DNA from: Parapedobacter tibetensis
GTDB lineage: Bacteria > Bacteroidota > Bacteroidia > Sphingobacteriales > Sphingobacteriaceae
Length of the DNA: 64,000 nt
Direction of reading: 5' to 3'
Assembly (NCBI RefSeq): GCF_024643205.1
Contig: NZ_JAMKQJ010000008.1
Location: forward strand, 124,001-188,000
Under the pieces are notes generated by a model, which was not told the DNA's origin, made no database searches, and saw only the letters and a program-made list of their open reading frames with translations. Position numbers and translations under genes: made by a program. Within the stretch, counting starts at the first letter, position 1. Every line of letters starts with the position of its first letter. Positions 36,741-45,578 of the stretch are shown piece after piece.

Positions 36741-37557
36741 ATGATGATGGTATGGAGAGGGTATGGACAGCAGGTAACAAGGAAGGGTTTTCCCAATATT
36801 GTTATCATCAACATGGACGATCTGGGCTATGGAGATGTAGGCGCTTACGGTGCACAAGCTATTCCTACCCCCCACATGGATCGGCTTGCCCATGAAGGCA
36901 TCCGTTTCACCAATGGATACGTCACCTCTTCGACCTGTACACCGAGCCGGTTTGCCCTGATGACAGGTATTTATCCCTGGCGCAATAAGGATGCAAAAAT
37001 CCTTCCTGGTACGGCACCATTGCTGATCGATACGGCACAGCAGACCTTTCCCAAAGTATTGAAGCAGGCGGGCTACCATACCGGTATCGTTGGCAAAGGG
37101 CATTTGGGGTTGGGCACGGGGTATATCGACTGGAAGGGACGAATCCGGCCCAACGTGTCGGATGCGGTCGTATGCCAGATCGATTTGCTGGCTTCTTTGG
37201 CAAAACTGACCGGACAGCAGGTTGAAGGAACGGACAGTGAGGACTTTCTGGACACGTTTCTGGGAGAAAGTGAACAAGGCCGGGAGGCATTGGTGCTGGA
37301 GGGTGCCTCACGGACGATCTTAAGACAGGGGGGATTGGGTGATGATACCTCCCTATCCAGGTCCGGCTGTCGCCAAACAGGTGAACATCGAACTGGGTAA
37401 CGCCCGAACTCATCAGCTGTATCACCTGGCTGAAGACCTTGGCGAACAAAACAACCCTGCGGAGGTGATGCCCGAGAAGTTGCAGGAAATGAAACGCAGA
37501 TATGAGGAAATAAGAGGTGACGATGTGCGGGAAGTGGAGGGGTTGGAATTGCATTGA
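36741..37557 (+). pseudogene. Broken S1-family sulfatase (internal deletion plus frameshift)
   Basis: The start is intact in sequence: PNIVIINMDDLGYGDVGAYG carries the metal-binding Asp pair, and CTPSR holds the Cys that would become formylglycine. GKGHLGLGTGYIDW follows. Then the sequence jumps, near 37138, straight to SDAVVCQIDLLASLAKLTG, a block normally more than 200 residues later. A second lesion is a run of six G at 37328-37333. Removing one G restores RQGDWVMIPPYPG and a normal C-terminus (HQLYHLAEDLGEQNNPAEVM) ending at 37557. Without it the frame closes at 37400. Upstream starts (TTG 36729, ATG 36741) give a poor signal peptide. The enzyme cannot be functional. Last gene of operon B. 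Confidence 0.88.
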
Positions 37558-37639
37558 CGCCAGTGTTTGAAGTGAAGTGTTAAGATGGGGTTTGCATGGA
37601 TCGAGGCAAATGGAAAATTTATAGAACTCGTAGAGAAGA

Positions 37640-37659
37640 ATACGATCAAACCAAACCAG
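37640..37659 (+). promoter_or_regulatory. Upstream (distal) ACCAN operator of operon C
   Basis: The pentamers read ATACG-ATCAA-ACCAA-ACCAG, with the last three identical to those at 26608-26622. The array lies 136 bp before the main operator and 70 bp before the -33 box. Confidence 0.6.
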
Positions 37660-37728
37660 CTTTGTTTTTGACCCGATAACATTTATGGGGTTAAAAATTA
37701 GCTAATTGCCTTTATTTTTTAATTTTTA

Positions 37729-37760
37729 TTTGGTGCAAATGTAAGAATGAGCTATACTTG
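37729..37760 (+). promoter_or_regulatory. Promoter of operon C
   Basis: TTTG (37729-37732), 20 bp, TATACTTG (37753-37760), followed by CATTGTGGTTT as at operon A (CATTTGTGGTTT). The spacer differs from A and B, so the shared parts appear to be kept by selection. Confidence 0.75.
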
Positions 37761-37775
37761 CATTGTGGTTTTAAT

Positions 37776-37795
37776 ACCAGACCAGACCATACCAA
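37776..37795 (+). promoter_or_regulatory. Main ACCAN operator of operon C
   Basis: ACCAG-ACCAG-ACCAT-ACCAA, identical to operon B, starts 23 bp after the beginning of the -7 box. It lies inside the longest possible susC frame (from 37747), which is a further reason to place the susC start at 37816. Confidence 0.75.
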
Positions 37796-37815
37796 TTGTT
37801 AGACTGTATAGAAAT

Positions 37816-40800
37816 ATGACCATGAGTAAACCATTCTTAATGTTATTATTATTCGGGACCATCTGGATGGGATCGGTGATTGCGCAGGAAAAGCGGGTCG
37901 TAAACGGTGTTGTTACAGATGCTTTTACAAGCCAGCCATTACCGGGGGTTACCATTTCCGCCTCAGATGGGAAACGGTTGGCGAAAACAGACGGAAGTGG
38001 CAAGTACCAGCTAGAAGTAGTAGGCGATACGCTAACTTTACACTTTTCTTTGGTTGGATATGAGCCGATTGACGCCGTGTTGAAAGCCGGGGAAACGAAG
38101 CTTTCCATTACCATGTCGGAAAAAGATGAGCTGTTGGACGAGGTGGTGGTAGTCGGGTACGGCACTCAGCGAGAGGTAAATGTAACCGGCTCGGTGGAGA
38201 CCGTAAAGGGAGAAGACATAGCCCGGCAGCCAGTACTCAGGGCTTCTGCCGCACTCACGGGGGTAGTACCGGGTCTAACTGCCGTCCAGAGCTCGGGTCA
38301 GCCGGGAGCGGATGATTCCGATCTCACGATCCGGGGTATTGGCACAGTTGGTAAAGATAATACAAGCACCAGAAATAAAACCAATCCCTTGGTGTTGATC
38401 GACGGTATTCAGGGATCCATGGACGGAGTAAACCCTAGGGATATCGAAAGTATTAGCGTATTGAAAGATGCCTCTGCCGCGGCCATTTACGGTTCGCGCG
38501 CGGCAAACGGAGTGATTCTTGTGACCACCAAACGGGGAACTGCTGGGGGATTCAAGGTCAATTACAATGCGTACGGGGGTTGGCAAAAACCTACGGATCT
38601 TCCTGATTACCTCGATGGCTATGGTTACATGGTCAATTATAACCTAGCTCGGCAGAACATGGGGCAGGACCCATTGTATTCCCAGGAATACCTCGATGAA
38701 TACCGTGCCGGGAAGGATACCGATCCCGATCATTATCCGGATACCGACTGGCTGGATGAAGTTTTCAGCGAAAGCGGTTTTCAGCAAAGTCATTATCTGA
38801 GCCTTACCGGAGGGACTGAAAAGATCAGGGTCTTGGGTTCCCTAGGCTATATGGATCAGAACGGAAATGTAAAAGCGTATGGAGCCAAACGTTACGAAAC
38901 AAGGATCAATACTGATATCACTGTTTCAGAAAAAGTTGGCTTCAACCTCGACTTCAGCGCTCGCCGTTCCATTCAGGATCAGCCTTCTGCCGAACTGGCA
39001 AACGTTTTAAGGGCGGCTTATCGGACACCTTCCATTTTTGCCGCCCGTTATTCCGATGGATCCTGGGGGCCGGGTATGAGCGGAGGGAACGCGGTAGCCA
39101 CGATCAATGATGGCGGATTTAACCAGACCCTACGGAATACTGCCAGAGGAGTGCTGAGGGCTTACTACAAACCTCTTGAGGGCCTGAAGCTGTCAGTAAT
39201 GTACGCACCCGAGTACAGTGATAGCTATAGAAAGCATTTTACTCGACAGTACCAGGTTTTTAATTTTGACACCAAAGAGCTTGAGTACACGATACCTTCC
39301 ATTAATTCCCTGCTGGAAAAAAACGATCGTGTTTTCTCTAATAATGTGAACGTCCTGGCAGAGTATGAAAGGAATTCCGGCGATCATTACGTAAAGGGTT
39401 TGATGGGCTATGAACTGATCACGAACCATACCAATTGGTTCGAGGCTTTTAGGGACAATTTCCCCCTCCAGGATTACCCGCAGTTGGAGGTTGGCTCAAA
39501 GGAAAATATGCAGAATGATGGGTCGGCCAGCGAATGGGGCCTACAGTCTTATTTCGCACGTCTCAATTATAATTACAAGGGTAGGTATTTGTTTGAAGCC
39601 AATGTGCGAAGGGACGGATCATCTAGGTTTGATGAGGGGAGAAAATACGGAACATTTCCTTCGTTTTCAGTGGGATGGAGGGTGTCCGAAGAGCCTTTTT
39701 TTGCTTCAGTAAGCTTTATTGACGATCTGAAGCTGCGGGGTTCCTGGGGAAGAATGGGTAACCAGAATATTGGAAACTATCCTTTTGCCTCTACAGTAGA
39801 CCTAGGTAATGATTTTATCTTTGGCGGAAAGCCGGCAAGCGGAGCTGCCCAGACCCAGCTGGCTAACCGGGAGGTCAGCTGGGAAACTACCGAAACCAGC
39901 AATATAGGCATAGATATGTCCATGCTGTCTGGCAGGCTGAACATGAGCGCTGAATATTACGTCCGCAATACTTTTGACATTTTGCTGGAGCTTCCCATTC
40001 CATCTACCATTGGCCTGAATCCGCCTTTCCAGAATGCTGGCAAGGTACGAAATACGGGCTGGGACCTTTCGCTAGGATGGAAGGATAAGATCGGAGAATT
40101 CACCTACTCGGCCGATTTTAATGTCTCTGACGTGCGCAACAAAGTGATTGACTTAGTGGGAACGGGCCCTTATATTGATGGATTTAGTATTAATCGCGAA
40201 GGAGACCCGATCAATTCAATATATGGCTATCGGTCTGTGGGCTTTTTTCAGGATCAAGGAGAAGTTGAGCGCGCCCCCGTTCAGATCGGAGTCCTTGCGC
40301 CCGGAGATATCAGGTATGAAAACCAATTGACCATTGATGCCGATGGCGACGGAGTAGCAGATGCAGCCGATGAGCTCATCAATTCGGAAGACAGGGTGCT
40401 TATCGGTAATCCCTTTCCCCGATTTAGCTACGGATTCAGGCTATTTGCCGGGTTTAAAGGCTTTGATGTTTCGGCTTTCCTGCAGGGAGTAGGCAAAAGG
40501 GATGTGTTTCTGAGGGGAGATGCCGTGTGGGCCTTTCAGAATTTTGGAAATGTCCAGCAATGGCACCTCGATTACTGGACACCCGACAACCCCGACGCCG
40601 CGTATCCGAGGTTAGTGGCGACTACCAGCCATAATAATTTTGAGACCTCCGACTTCTGGGTCTGGGATGCCTCTTATCTGAGGCTGCGCAATCTTACGGT
40701 GGGCTATACGCTTCCCGGAAAGGTGCTGGACAATATATTCGCTGACCGGGTAAGGCTGTATTTTTCTGGCCAGAATTTGTTCACGTTCGACGACATGCCC

Positions 40801-40893
40801 ACCGGCATAGACCCTGATGCTCCCAACGGAACTACCGGCGCAATGTACCCGGTCACTTCCACCTATACTTTTGGAATTGACTTTACTTTTTGA
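37816..40893 (+). CDS. SusC/RagA-type TonB-dependent outer-membrane glycan transporter (C)
   Basis: The 1025-residue protein starts MTMSKPFLMLLLFGTIWMGS and has a normal signal peptide ending VIAQ. The carboxypeptidase-D-like domain (VNGVVTDAFTSQPLPGVTIS), the TonB-contact segment DEVVVVGYGTQRE and the plug (LTIRGIGTVGKDN, SISVLKDASAAAIYGSRAAN) are all present. The barrel ends TFGIDFTF. It belongs to a different branch from A and B: the plug loop is longer and the barrel shares less sequence with them, so it probably imports a different product. The start at 37822 (MSKPFL) is equally possible. Confidence 0.94.
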   Translation: MTMSKPFLMLLLFGTIWMGSVIAQEKRVVNGVVTDAFTSQPLPGVTISASDGKRLAKTDGSGKYQLEVVGDTLTLHFSLVGYEPIDAVLKAGETKLSITMSEKDELLDEVVVVGYGTQREVNVTGSVETVKGEDIARQPVLRASAALTGVVPGLTAVQSSGQPGADDSDLTIRGIGTVGKDNTSTRNKTNPLVLIDGIQGSMDGVNPRDIESISVLKDASAAAIYGSRAANGVILVTTKRGTAGGFKVNYNAYGGWQKPTDLPDYLDGYGYMVNYNLARQNMGQDPLYSQEYLDEYRAGKDTDPDHYPDTDWLDEVFSESGFQQSHYLSLTGGTEKIRVLGSLGYMDQNGNVKAYGAKRYETRINTDITVSEKVGFNLDFSARRSIQDQPSAELANVLRAAYRTPSIFAARYSDGSWGPGMSGGNAVATINDGGFNQTLRNTARGVLRAYYKPLEGLKLSVMYAPEYSDSYRKHFTRQYQVFNFDTKELEYTIPSINSLLEKNDRVFSNNVNVLAEYERNSGDHYVKGLMGYELITNHTNWFEAFRDNFPLQDYPQLEVGSKENMQNDGSASEWGLQSYFARLNYNYKGRYLFEANVRRDGSSRFDEGRKYGTFPSFSVGWRVSEEPFFASVSFIDDLKLRGSWGRMGNQNIGNYPFASTVDLGNDFIFGGKPASGAAQTQLANREVSWETTETSNIGIDMSMLSGRLNMSAEYYVRNTFDILLELPIPSTIGLNPPFQNAGKVRNTGWDLSLGWKDKIGEFTYSADFNVSDVRNKVIDLVGTGPYIDGFSINREGDPINSIYGYRSVGFFQDQGEVERAPVQIGVLAPGDIRYENQLTIDADGDGVADAADELINSEDRVLIGNPFPRFSYGFRLFAGFKGFDVSAFLQGVGKRDVFLRGDAVWAFQNFGNVQQWHLDYWTPDNPDAAYPRLVATTSHNNFETSDFWVWDASYLRLRNLTVGYTLPGKVLDNIFADRVRLYFSGQNLFTFDDMPTGIDPDAPNGTTGAMYPVTSTYTFGIDFTF

Positions 40894-40909
40894 CTCTAAA
40901 ACTGAAAAC

Positions 40910-42604
40910 ATGAAAACGATATATAAGACATTAACCGCATTGATTGTTGCCGGGGTCTTTACTTCCTGTGAAAATGCGCTGGACAAACTTCCTCTTAACG
41001 CTCCTTCGGACCAGAATTTCTTTTCAAATCAGGCCGAGCTGGAGCTGGCTATCAACGGCGCCTATAGGGATCTGTATTGGATGACAGCAGGCTCTCCCTA
41101 CCCTATGGTACTTGATAATACGACGGATCTAGGTTATTTGCGGACTGATTTCAGCGGTATGCAGGTTTTTTCCCAAGGAGCCCATACTCCTGAAACCAGC
41201 GGCTTTACCGAAACATGGGATAGAATGTACAGCGGGATTGGTAGATGCAATAACCTCCTAGTCAACATGGAACGGGCCAAAGAGGTCGTTGGCGAAGATT
41301 TTTACCGAAGGATACAAGCGGAAGCCAGCTTTTTAAGGGCGTGGTACTACTTCTGGTTAATCAGCCTTTATGGCGATGTTCCCTATACGACGGTTATCCC
41401 GGAGACCATTGAAGCGGGAAAGATCCCCCGGACGCCCAAGCAGCAGGTGGTGGATTCCCTGTTTAGTGATCTTGATTTCGCTGCTGGGATACTTCCAGAA
41501 AAATGGGGACAAGATGACGATGGCAGGGCAACCAAGGGGGCTGCGCTGGCGCTGAAGGCTAGGATAGCCCTGATAAGCCAGCGATACGAGGTGGCCGCGC
41601 AGACAGCAAAAGAAGTTATGGAATCAGGCGCCTATGAATTGTATCCCGATTACGGAGCGCTTTTTACTTATGCGGGCAAGCGTTCGGTAGAAGTGATTTT
41701 TGATATGCCTTTTTTGATCGGTGTTCAAACTTCTTTTGCACCCAGGGAGCAAGGGCCTCGGAATGGCCAGGGCTGGTGCAGGCTGGTGCCCTCCCAGTTC
41801 ATTATCGATTCCTACGAGTGTGTGGATGGGTTACCCATCGACGAATCTCCGCTTTATGATCCGGCACGTCCGTTTGAGAATCGCGATCCGCGGCTGGATG
41901 CTTCCCTGATAAGACCCCAGAGTGTTTTTGCAGGCTACGTATATGAAACCCATCCCGACAGCTTAGTAACTACTCGCTACGTGGACGGGGTAGCTACTAG
42001 GGCAGCCAACCAAGATGTGACGAACCCTTTTGCATCATTTACCGGCTATCTCTGGAGAAAATACACCAGCGAGGCGGATATCCCGGTCAACATTACCAAT
42101 TCAGAGCTTAATTTTATCTTTATGCGATACGCCGAGGTATTGCTGACCTACGCTGAAGCAAAAATTGAGCTCGGTGAGATCGATGCCTCCGTACTGGAGG
42201 CCATTAACCGGGTCAGGGCCAGGGCTTATGGAGTAGATGTAAGCGCTGTTTCGGACTACCCGGCTATTACGAGCACCGACCCGGCTGCGTTGAGGGAAGT
42301 GATCAGGCGTGAAAGAAAAATAGAACTGGCCGATGAAGGGTTCCGCCTGCTGGATATCAGGCGGTGGAAGATAGCGGAGCATGTAATGCCCGGAACATTC
42401 AGGGGAAGGCCCAGGGGCGACTGGTCTACTATTCCCGCTGCTCCGGAGATCAATGAGCATGGCCATCCTGTGTACGGAACTGCCGGCGACCTGTACCGCT
42501 CGGTTGACCAGCGTATCTTCAAACCAGCAAGGGATTATTTATGGCCTATCCCTCAGAAAGACATGGATGTGAACGATCAGTTGGAGCAGAACAGCGGTTA
42601 CTAA
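40910..42604 (+). CDS. SusD/RagB-type glycan-binding lipoprotein (C)
   Basis: The 564-residue lipoprotein has lipobox VFTSC and the family start ALDKLPLNAPSDQNFFSNQA. FLRAWYYFWLISLYGDVPYT, RATKGAALALKAR, FMRYAEVLLTYAEAKIELGE and IELADEGFRLLDIRRW identify SusD. It ends QLEQNSGY. The frame is open back to 40817 inside susC, but the ATG at 40910 fits the signal peptide and is 16 bp after the susC stop. Confidence 0.94.
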   Translation: MKTIYKTLTALIVAGVFTSCENALDKLPLNAPSDQNFFSNQAELELAINGAYRDLYWMTAGSPYPMVLDNTTDLGYLRTDFSGMQVFSQGAHTPETSGFTETWDRMYSGIGRCNNLLVNMERAKEVVGEDFYRRIQAEASFLRAWYYFWLISLYGDVPYTTVIPETIEAGKIPRTPKQQVVDSLFSDLDFAAGILPEKWGQDDDGRATKGAALALKARIALISQRYEVAAQTAKEVMESGAYELYPDYGALFTYAGKRSVEVIFDMPFLIGVQTSFAPREQGPRNGQGWCRLVPSQFIIDSYECVDGLPIDESPLYDPARPFENRDPRLDASLIRPQSVFAGYVYETHPDSLVTTRYVDGVATRAANQDVTNPFASFTGYLWRKYTSEADIPVNITNSELNFIFMRYAEVLLTYAEAKIELGEIDASVLEAINRVRARAYGVDVSAVSDYPAITSTDPAALREVIRRERKIELADEGFRLLDIRRWKIAEHVMPGTFRGRPRGDWSTIPAAPEINEHGHPVYGTAGDLYRSVDQRIFKPARDYLWPIPQKDMDVNDQLEQNSGY

Positions 42605-42624
42605 GCGATAAAGGAATAAACACG

Positions 42625-43773
42625 ATGCGGATTGTTAATTTGATGTTGGTCTGTGTATGGGGGGTCGTAGGTGTTTGCCGCGGCCAGGACAACGGATCCG
42701 TTCGGACAGCAGCGCTCCAACAACATGACCGCGCGCCGCACGGTCCGGTTGTATCTGATAGCATACGCAGTTTCGTCATCCGCGAAAACGATACCGTTGC
42801 TTATACACTGAAACTGGCGTATGATCAATCAGGGACGCCGCAATATTTTTTCCGCAACGTATATACCCCTGTCTGTTACACCAATGAATGCAAGCCGGTC
42901 TTTATCAATTTTTACTGGGATCTGCTAGGGAATTACATCCGGTACGATTTGCCGTCAGGGGAGGTATTGACCAAAGCCGACCACGAAGCATTTGAAGAAG
43001 ATGATTACGATCAGTTGCAGGAGATATTGGCCAATCCGCATTCCCTCTTAAAGGATTTCGCGATGGAGGAGCTGGTCGATTCCAGTCAGCACAGGCTGTC
43101 AGATTCGGTAGATGCCGTTACAGGCGCAACGCTTAAGACCGTCAAAGCAGAAGTGATCGAAGGCGCAGTTTATACGTGCTATACACTTTGGCATATTGTG
43201 TATGGTGAAGTTAGGAATAAGATGGGGGAAATAACCGCTTCTTATGCGGATAACAAACTCCTCCACCGCTTTCTCGAAAGCAAGAACCACCATTATCAAT
43301 ACTGGGCAATGGAGCGGGTAATGGACACCGAGGGAAACCCAAGTGAACAATTCCATCCGGCCATTCTGCGGATGATCAGGGGGGATAATATTTTCAGTGC
43401 CAGGTACGCGCTGCAACACCTGTCGCCCGCCTTCTTTTACCCGGATAAGATGCAGGACTGGCTATGGGAGACCTACGGGTCTGCCAGCTACCCGTTGCAG
43501 ATCGCTATTCTGGATAGGCTCGAAAGCCACCCCCTGAGTAAAAACCTCCAGGAACAGTTGTCAAAGCAATTGAGCGCATCCAACGAGGAGCAATTTGAGC
43601 GGATACTTGGACTGCTGGAGGCACAGCCAACGCTTCATGAACCGGCGCTTCAGGCGCTTGTGGCGGGTCTGAAAAGCCATGACCGGGAGCGCACCCGCGA
43701 AATATACCGTGTTTTGCAGGCTTTTGGGCCCGGAAACAAGGAGATGAGGAGAACGTTGAAACAAATAAAATAA
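42625..43773 (+). CDS. Secreted FMN_bind-like protein with helical repeat C-terminus
   Basis: The 382-residue protein has a signal peptide (LMLVCVWGVVGVCRGQ). The central segment SVDAVTGATLKTVKAEVI (Asp163 to Thr169 in DAVTGAT) matches the FMN_bind flavinylation motif. In that motif ApbE attaches FMN to the threonine in secreted proteins. A conserved region before it (CYTNECKPVFINFYWDLLGN) has two cysteines. Residues about 195-382 look like HEAT-type helical repeats (YALQHLSPAFFYPDKMQDWL, HEPALQALVAGLKSHDRERT). This points to an extracytoplasmic electron carrier. It sits 5 bp before the secreted FAD oxidoreductase, so the two may form a redox pair. Flavinylation is inferred, and no ApbE gene is in this window. 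Confidence 0.62.
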   Translation: MRIVNLMLVCVWGVVGVCRGQDNGSVRTAALQQHDRAPHGPVVSDSIRSFVIRENDTVAYTLKLAYDQSGTPQYFFRNVYTPVCYTNECKPVFINFYWDLLGNYIRYDLPSGEVLTKADHEAFEEDDYDQLQEILANPHSLLKDFAMEELVDSSQHRLSDSVDAVTGATLKTVKAEVIEGAVYTCYTLWHIVYGEVRNKMGEITASYADNKLLHRFLESKNHHYQYWAMERVMDTEGNPSEQFHPAILRMIRGDNIFSARYALQHLSPAFFYPDKMQDWLWETYGSASYPLQIAILDRLESHPLSKNLQEQLSKQLSASNEEQFERILGLLEAQPTLHEPALQALVAGLKSHDRERTREIYRVLQAFGPGNKEMRRTLKQIK

Positions 43774-43778
43774 TCGAA

Positions 43779-45572
43779 ATGAACCCAATTGTGAAAACCC
43801 TTCTGGTATTGTTTACCGTCTTTGTGGCAAGCCTCAATGCGCTGGCTCAACATGAACTATTGGTTGAAGCTGAATCTTTTGGTGAAAAGGGGGGCTGGGT
43901 AATCGACCAGCAGTCATTTGACGTGATGGGTTCGTCTTACCTGCTGGCGCATGGGATGGGCAGGCCGGTAAAAGACGCAGTCACCACCGTCCGGTTTGAT
44001 AAAAAGGGGGAATATCATGTCTGGGTAAGGACCAAAGACTGGGCGCCCTTTCCCACAGGTCCTGGAAAATTCAAGTTAAGCCTCGATGGAGTCCCGCTGG
44101 AACCGGTGTTCGGGGAGAGTGGTTCGGATCAGTGGAAATGGTATTACGGAGGGGAAGTAGATGTAAAAAATAATCAGGCGAGCTTAATGTTAAAGGATCT
44201 GACAGGCTTTGACGGGCGCTGCGACGCCATCTTATTCAGCAGGTCTGCCACATTTACTCCTCCTGATGACCCGGAAGCGCTCGCTGCCCTACGCAGGAAA
44301 CTGCTTTTCCTGACCGAGGGCCCCGCGGATGCCGGTCATTTCGATTTGGTGGTTGTGGGCGGGGGGATGGCAGGCACCTGCGCGGCTATTTCGGCTTCGC
44401 GGATGGGGCTAAAGGTAGCGCTGGTCCAGAACCGTCCGGTACTGGGCGGGAATAATAGTTCTGAGGTAAGGGTGCATCTGATGGGCGATACCGATAAGAA
44501 CCACTATACCAAACTCGGTAGAATCGTCCGTGAGCTGGATAGTGGTGATCCGGGGAACGGAAACCCCGACGGCAGGGAATACGGTGACGAAAGGAAGCTC
44601 GCGATCGTGCACGATGAAAAAAACATATCCCTATTCTTGAATACGCACGTACACAAGGTGGAAAAGGAGGGGGATCGAATTGTTGCTGTAATCGGAAGGG
44701 ATATCGGAACCAACCAAGAACTGCGTTTCCGGGGTAGTTTGTTCTCCGATTGCACGGGCGACGGGACCGTGGGTTTTCTAGCCGGAGCCGATTACCGCGA
44801 AGGAAGGGAAAGCAAGGCAGAAACTGGAGAGTCCTTCGCTCCTGAAAAGGCAGATGATTTTACCCTGGGAACCTCCAATCTATGGGCAGCACTGGAGCGC
44901 GATACAGCGTCTTCTTTTCCCGAGACGCCCTGGACCATCCAGTTTTCGGATGAATACCATATTGATGATCATAAAGCCGATTGGCAATGGGAAACAGGCT
45001 TTGGAAATATGAATACGATCACGGATGCTGAAAAGATCCGGGATCATAACCTACGGGCCATTTATGGCAATTGGTCCTACCTGAAGAACCGGAAACCTGA
45101 AAAATACAGGAACTGGGAGCTGGCTTGGGTTGCCTATATTGGCGGGAAAAGAGAATCAAGAAGGCTGATGGGCGATCATATCCTCACCCAGATGGACATC
45201 CAAGAAGGGAAGATGTATCCCGATGCGAGTGTCACCGCCACCTGGACCATTGATCTCCATTTTCCTGACGCTGAAAACACGAAATATTTTCCCGGCGAGG
45301 AATTTTTTGCTGCTACAAAACATATCCGCGTGAAGCCATACACGATTCCCTACCGCTGCTTGTATTCGCGCAACATATCCAATCTGTTCATGGCAGGAAG
45401 GAACATCAGCACCACACATGTGGCTTTTGGAAGTACCCGGGTGATGCGTACCTGTGGGATGATGGGTGAGGTCGTTGGTTTCGCTGCCTATTTATGTAAA
45501 AAGCACGGGACTGAGCCCCGGGGGATTTACCACGATCACCTGGACGAGTTCGTTGCTATTTTGAAAAACTGA
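43779..45572 (+). CDS. Secreted FAD-dependent oxidoreductase with N-terminal carbohydrate-binding-like module
   Basis: The 597-residue protein has a signal peptide (LFTVFVASLNALAQ). Residues about 25-165 form a beta-sandwich (LLVEAESFGEKGGWVI, VWVRTKDWAPFP, GRCDAILFSRSATFTPP) like that in the GH16 lipoprotein at 26828. A Rossmann domain starts near residue 190 (LVVVGGGMAGTCAAISASR), and VLGGNNSSEVRVHLMG follows. The blocks GKRESRRLMGDH, IDLHFPDAE and PYRCLYSRNISNLFMAGRNI place it in the FAD_oxidored family (PF12831 type). The likely role is oxidation of a glycan or sugar product outside the cytosol; no member's substrate is evident from sequence. A secreted FAD enzyme needs an electron acceptor, and the gene just upstream encodes a candidate. 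Confidence 0.78.
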   Translation: MNPIVKTLLVLFTVFVASLNALAQHELLVEAESFGEKGGWVIDQQSFDVMGSSYLLAHGMGRPVKDAVTTVRFDKKGEYHVWVRTKDWAPFPTGPGKFKLSLDGVPLEPVFGESGSDQWKWYYGGEVDVKNNQASLMLKDLTGFDGRCDAILFSRSATFTPPDDPEALAALRRKLLFLTEGPADAGHFDLVVVGGGMAGTCAAISASRMGLKVALVQNRPVLGGNNSSEVRVHLMGDTDKNHYTKLGRIVRELDSGDPGNGNPDGREYGDERKLAIVHDEKNISLFLNTHVHKVEKEGDRIVAVIGRDIGTNQELRFRGSLFSDCTGDGTVGFLAGADYREGRESKAETGESFAPEKADDFTLGTSNLWAALERDTASSFPETPWTIQFSDEYHIDDHKADWQWETGFGNMNTITDAEKIRDHNLRAIYGNWSYLKNRKPEKYRNWELAWVAYIGGKRESRRLMGDHILTQMDIQEGKMYPDASVTATWTIDLHFPDAENTKYFPGEEFFAATKHIRVKPYTIPYRCLYSRNISNLFMAGRNISTTHVAFGSTRVMRTCGMMGEVVGFAAYLCKKHGTEPRGIYHDHLDEFVAILKN

Positions 45573-45578
45573 TTCGTA

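Noticed and set aside
37747..37815. Longer susC C start at 37747
   Set aside because: It would place the promoter end and the operator inside the coding sequence and move the signal peptide away from the N-terminus.
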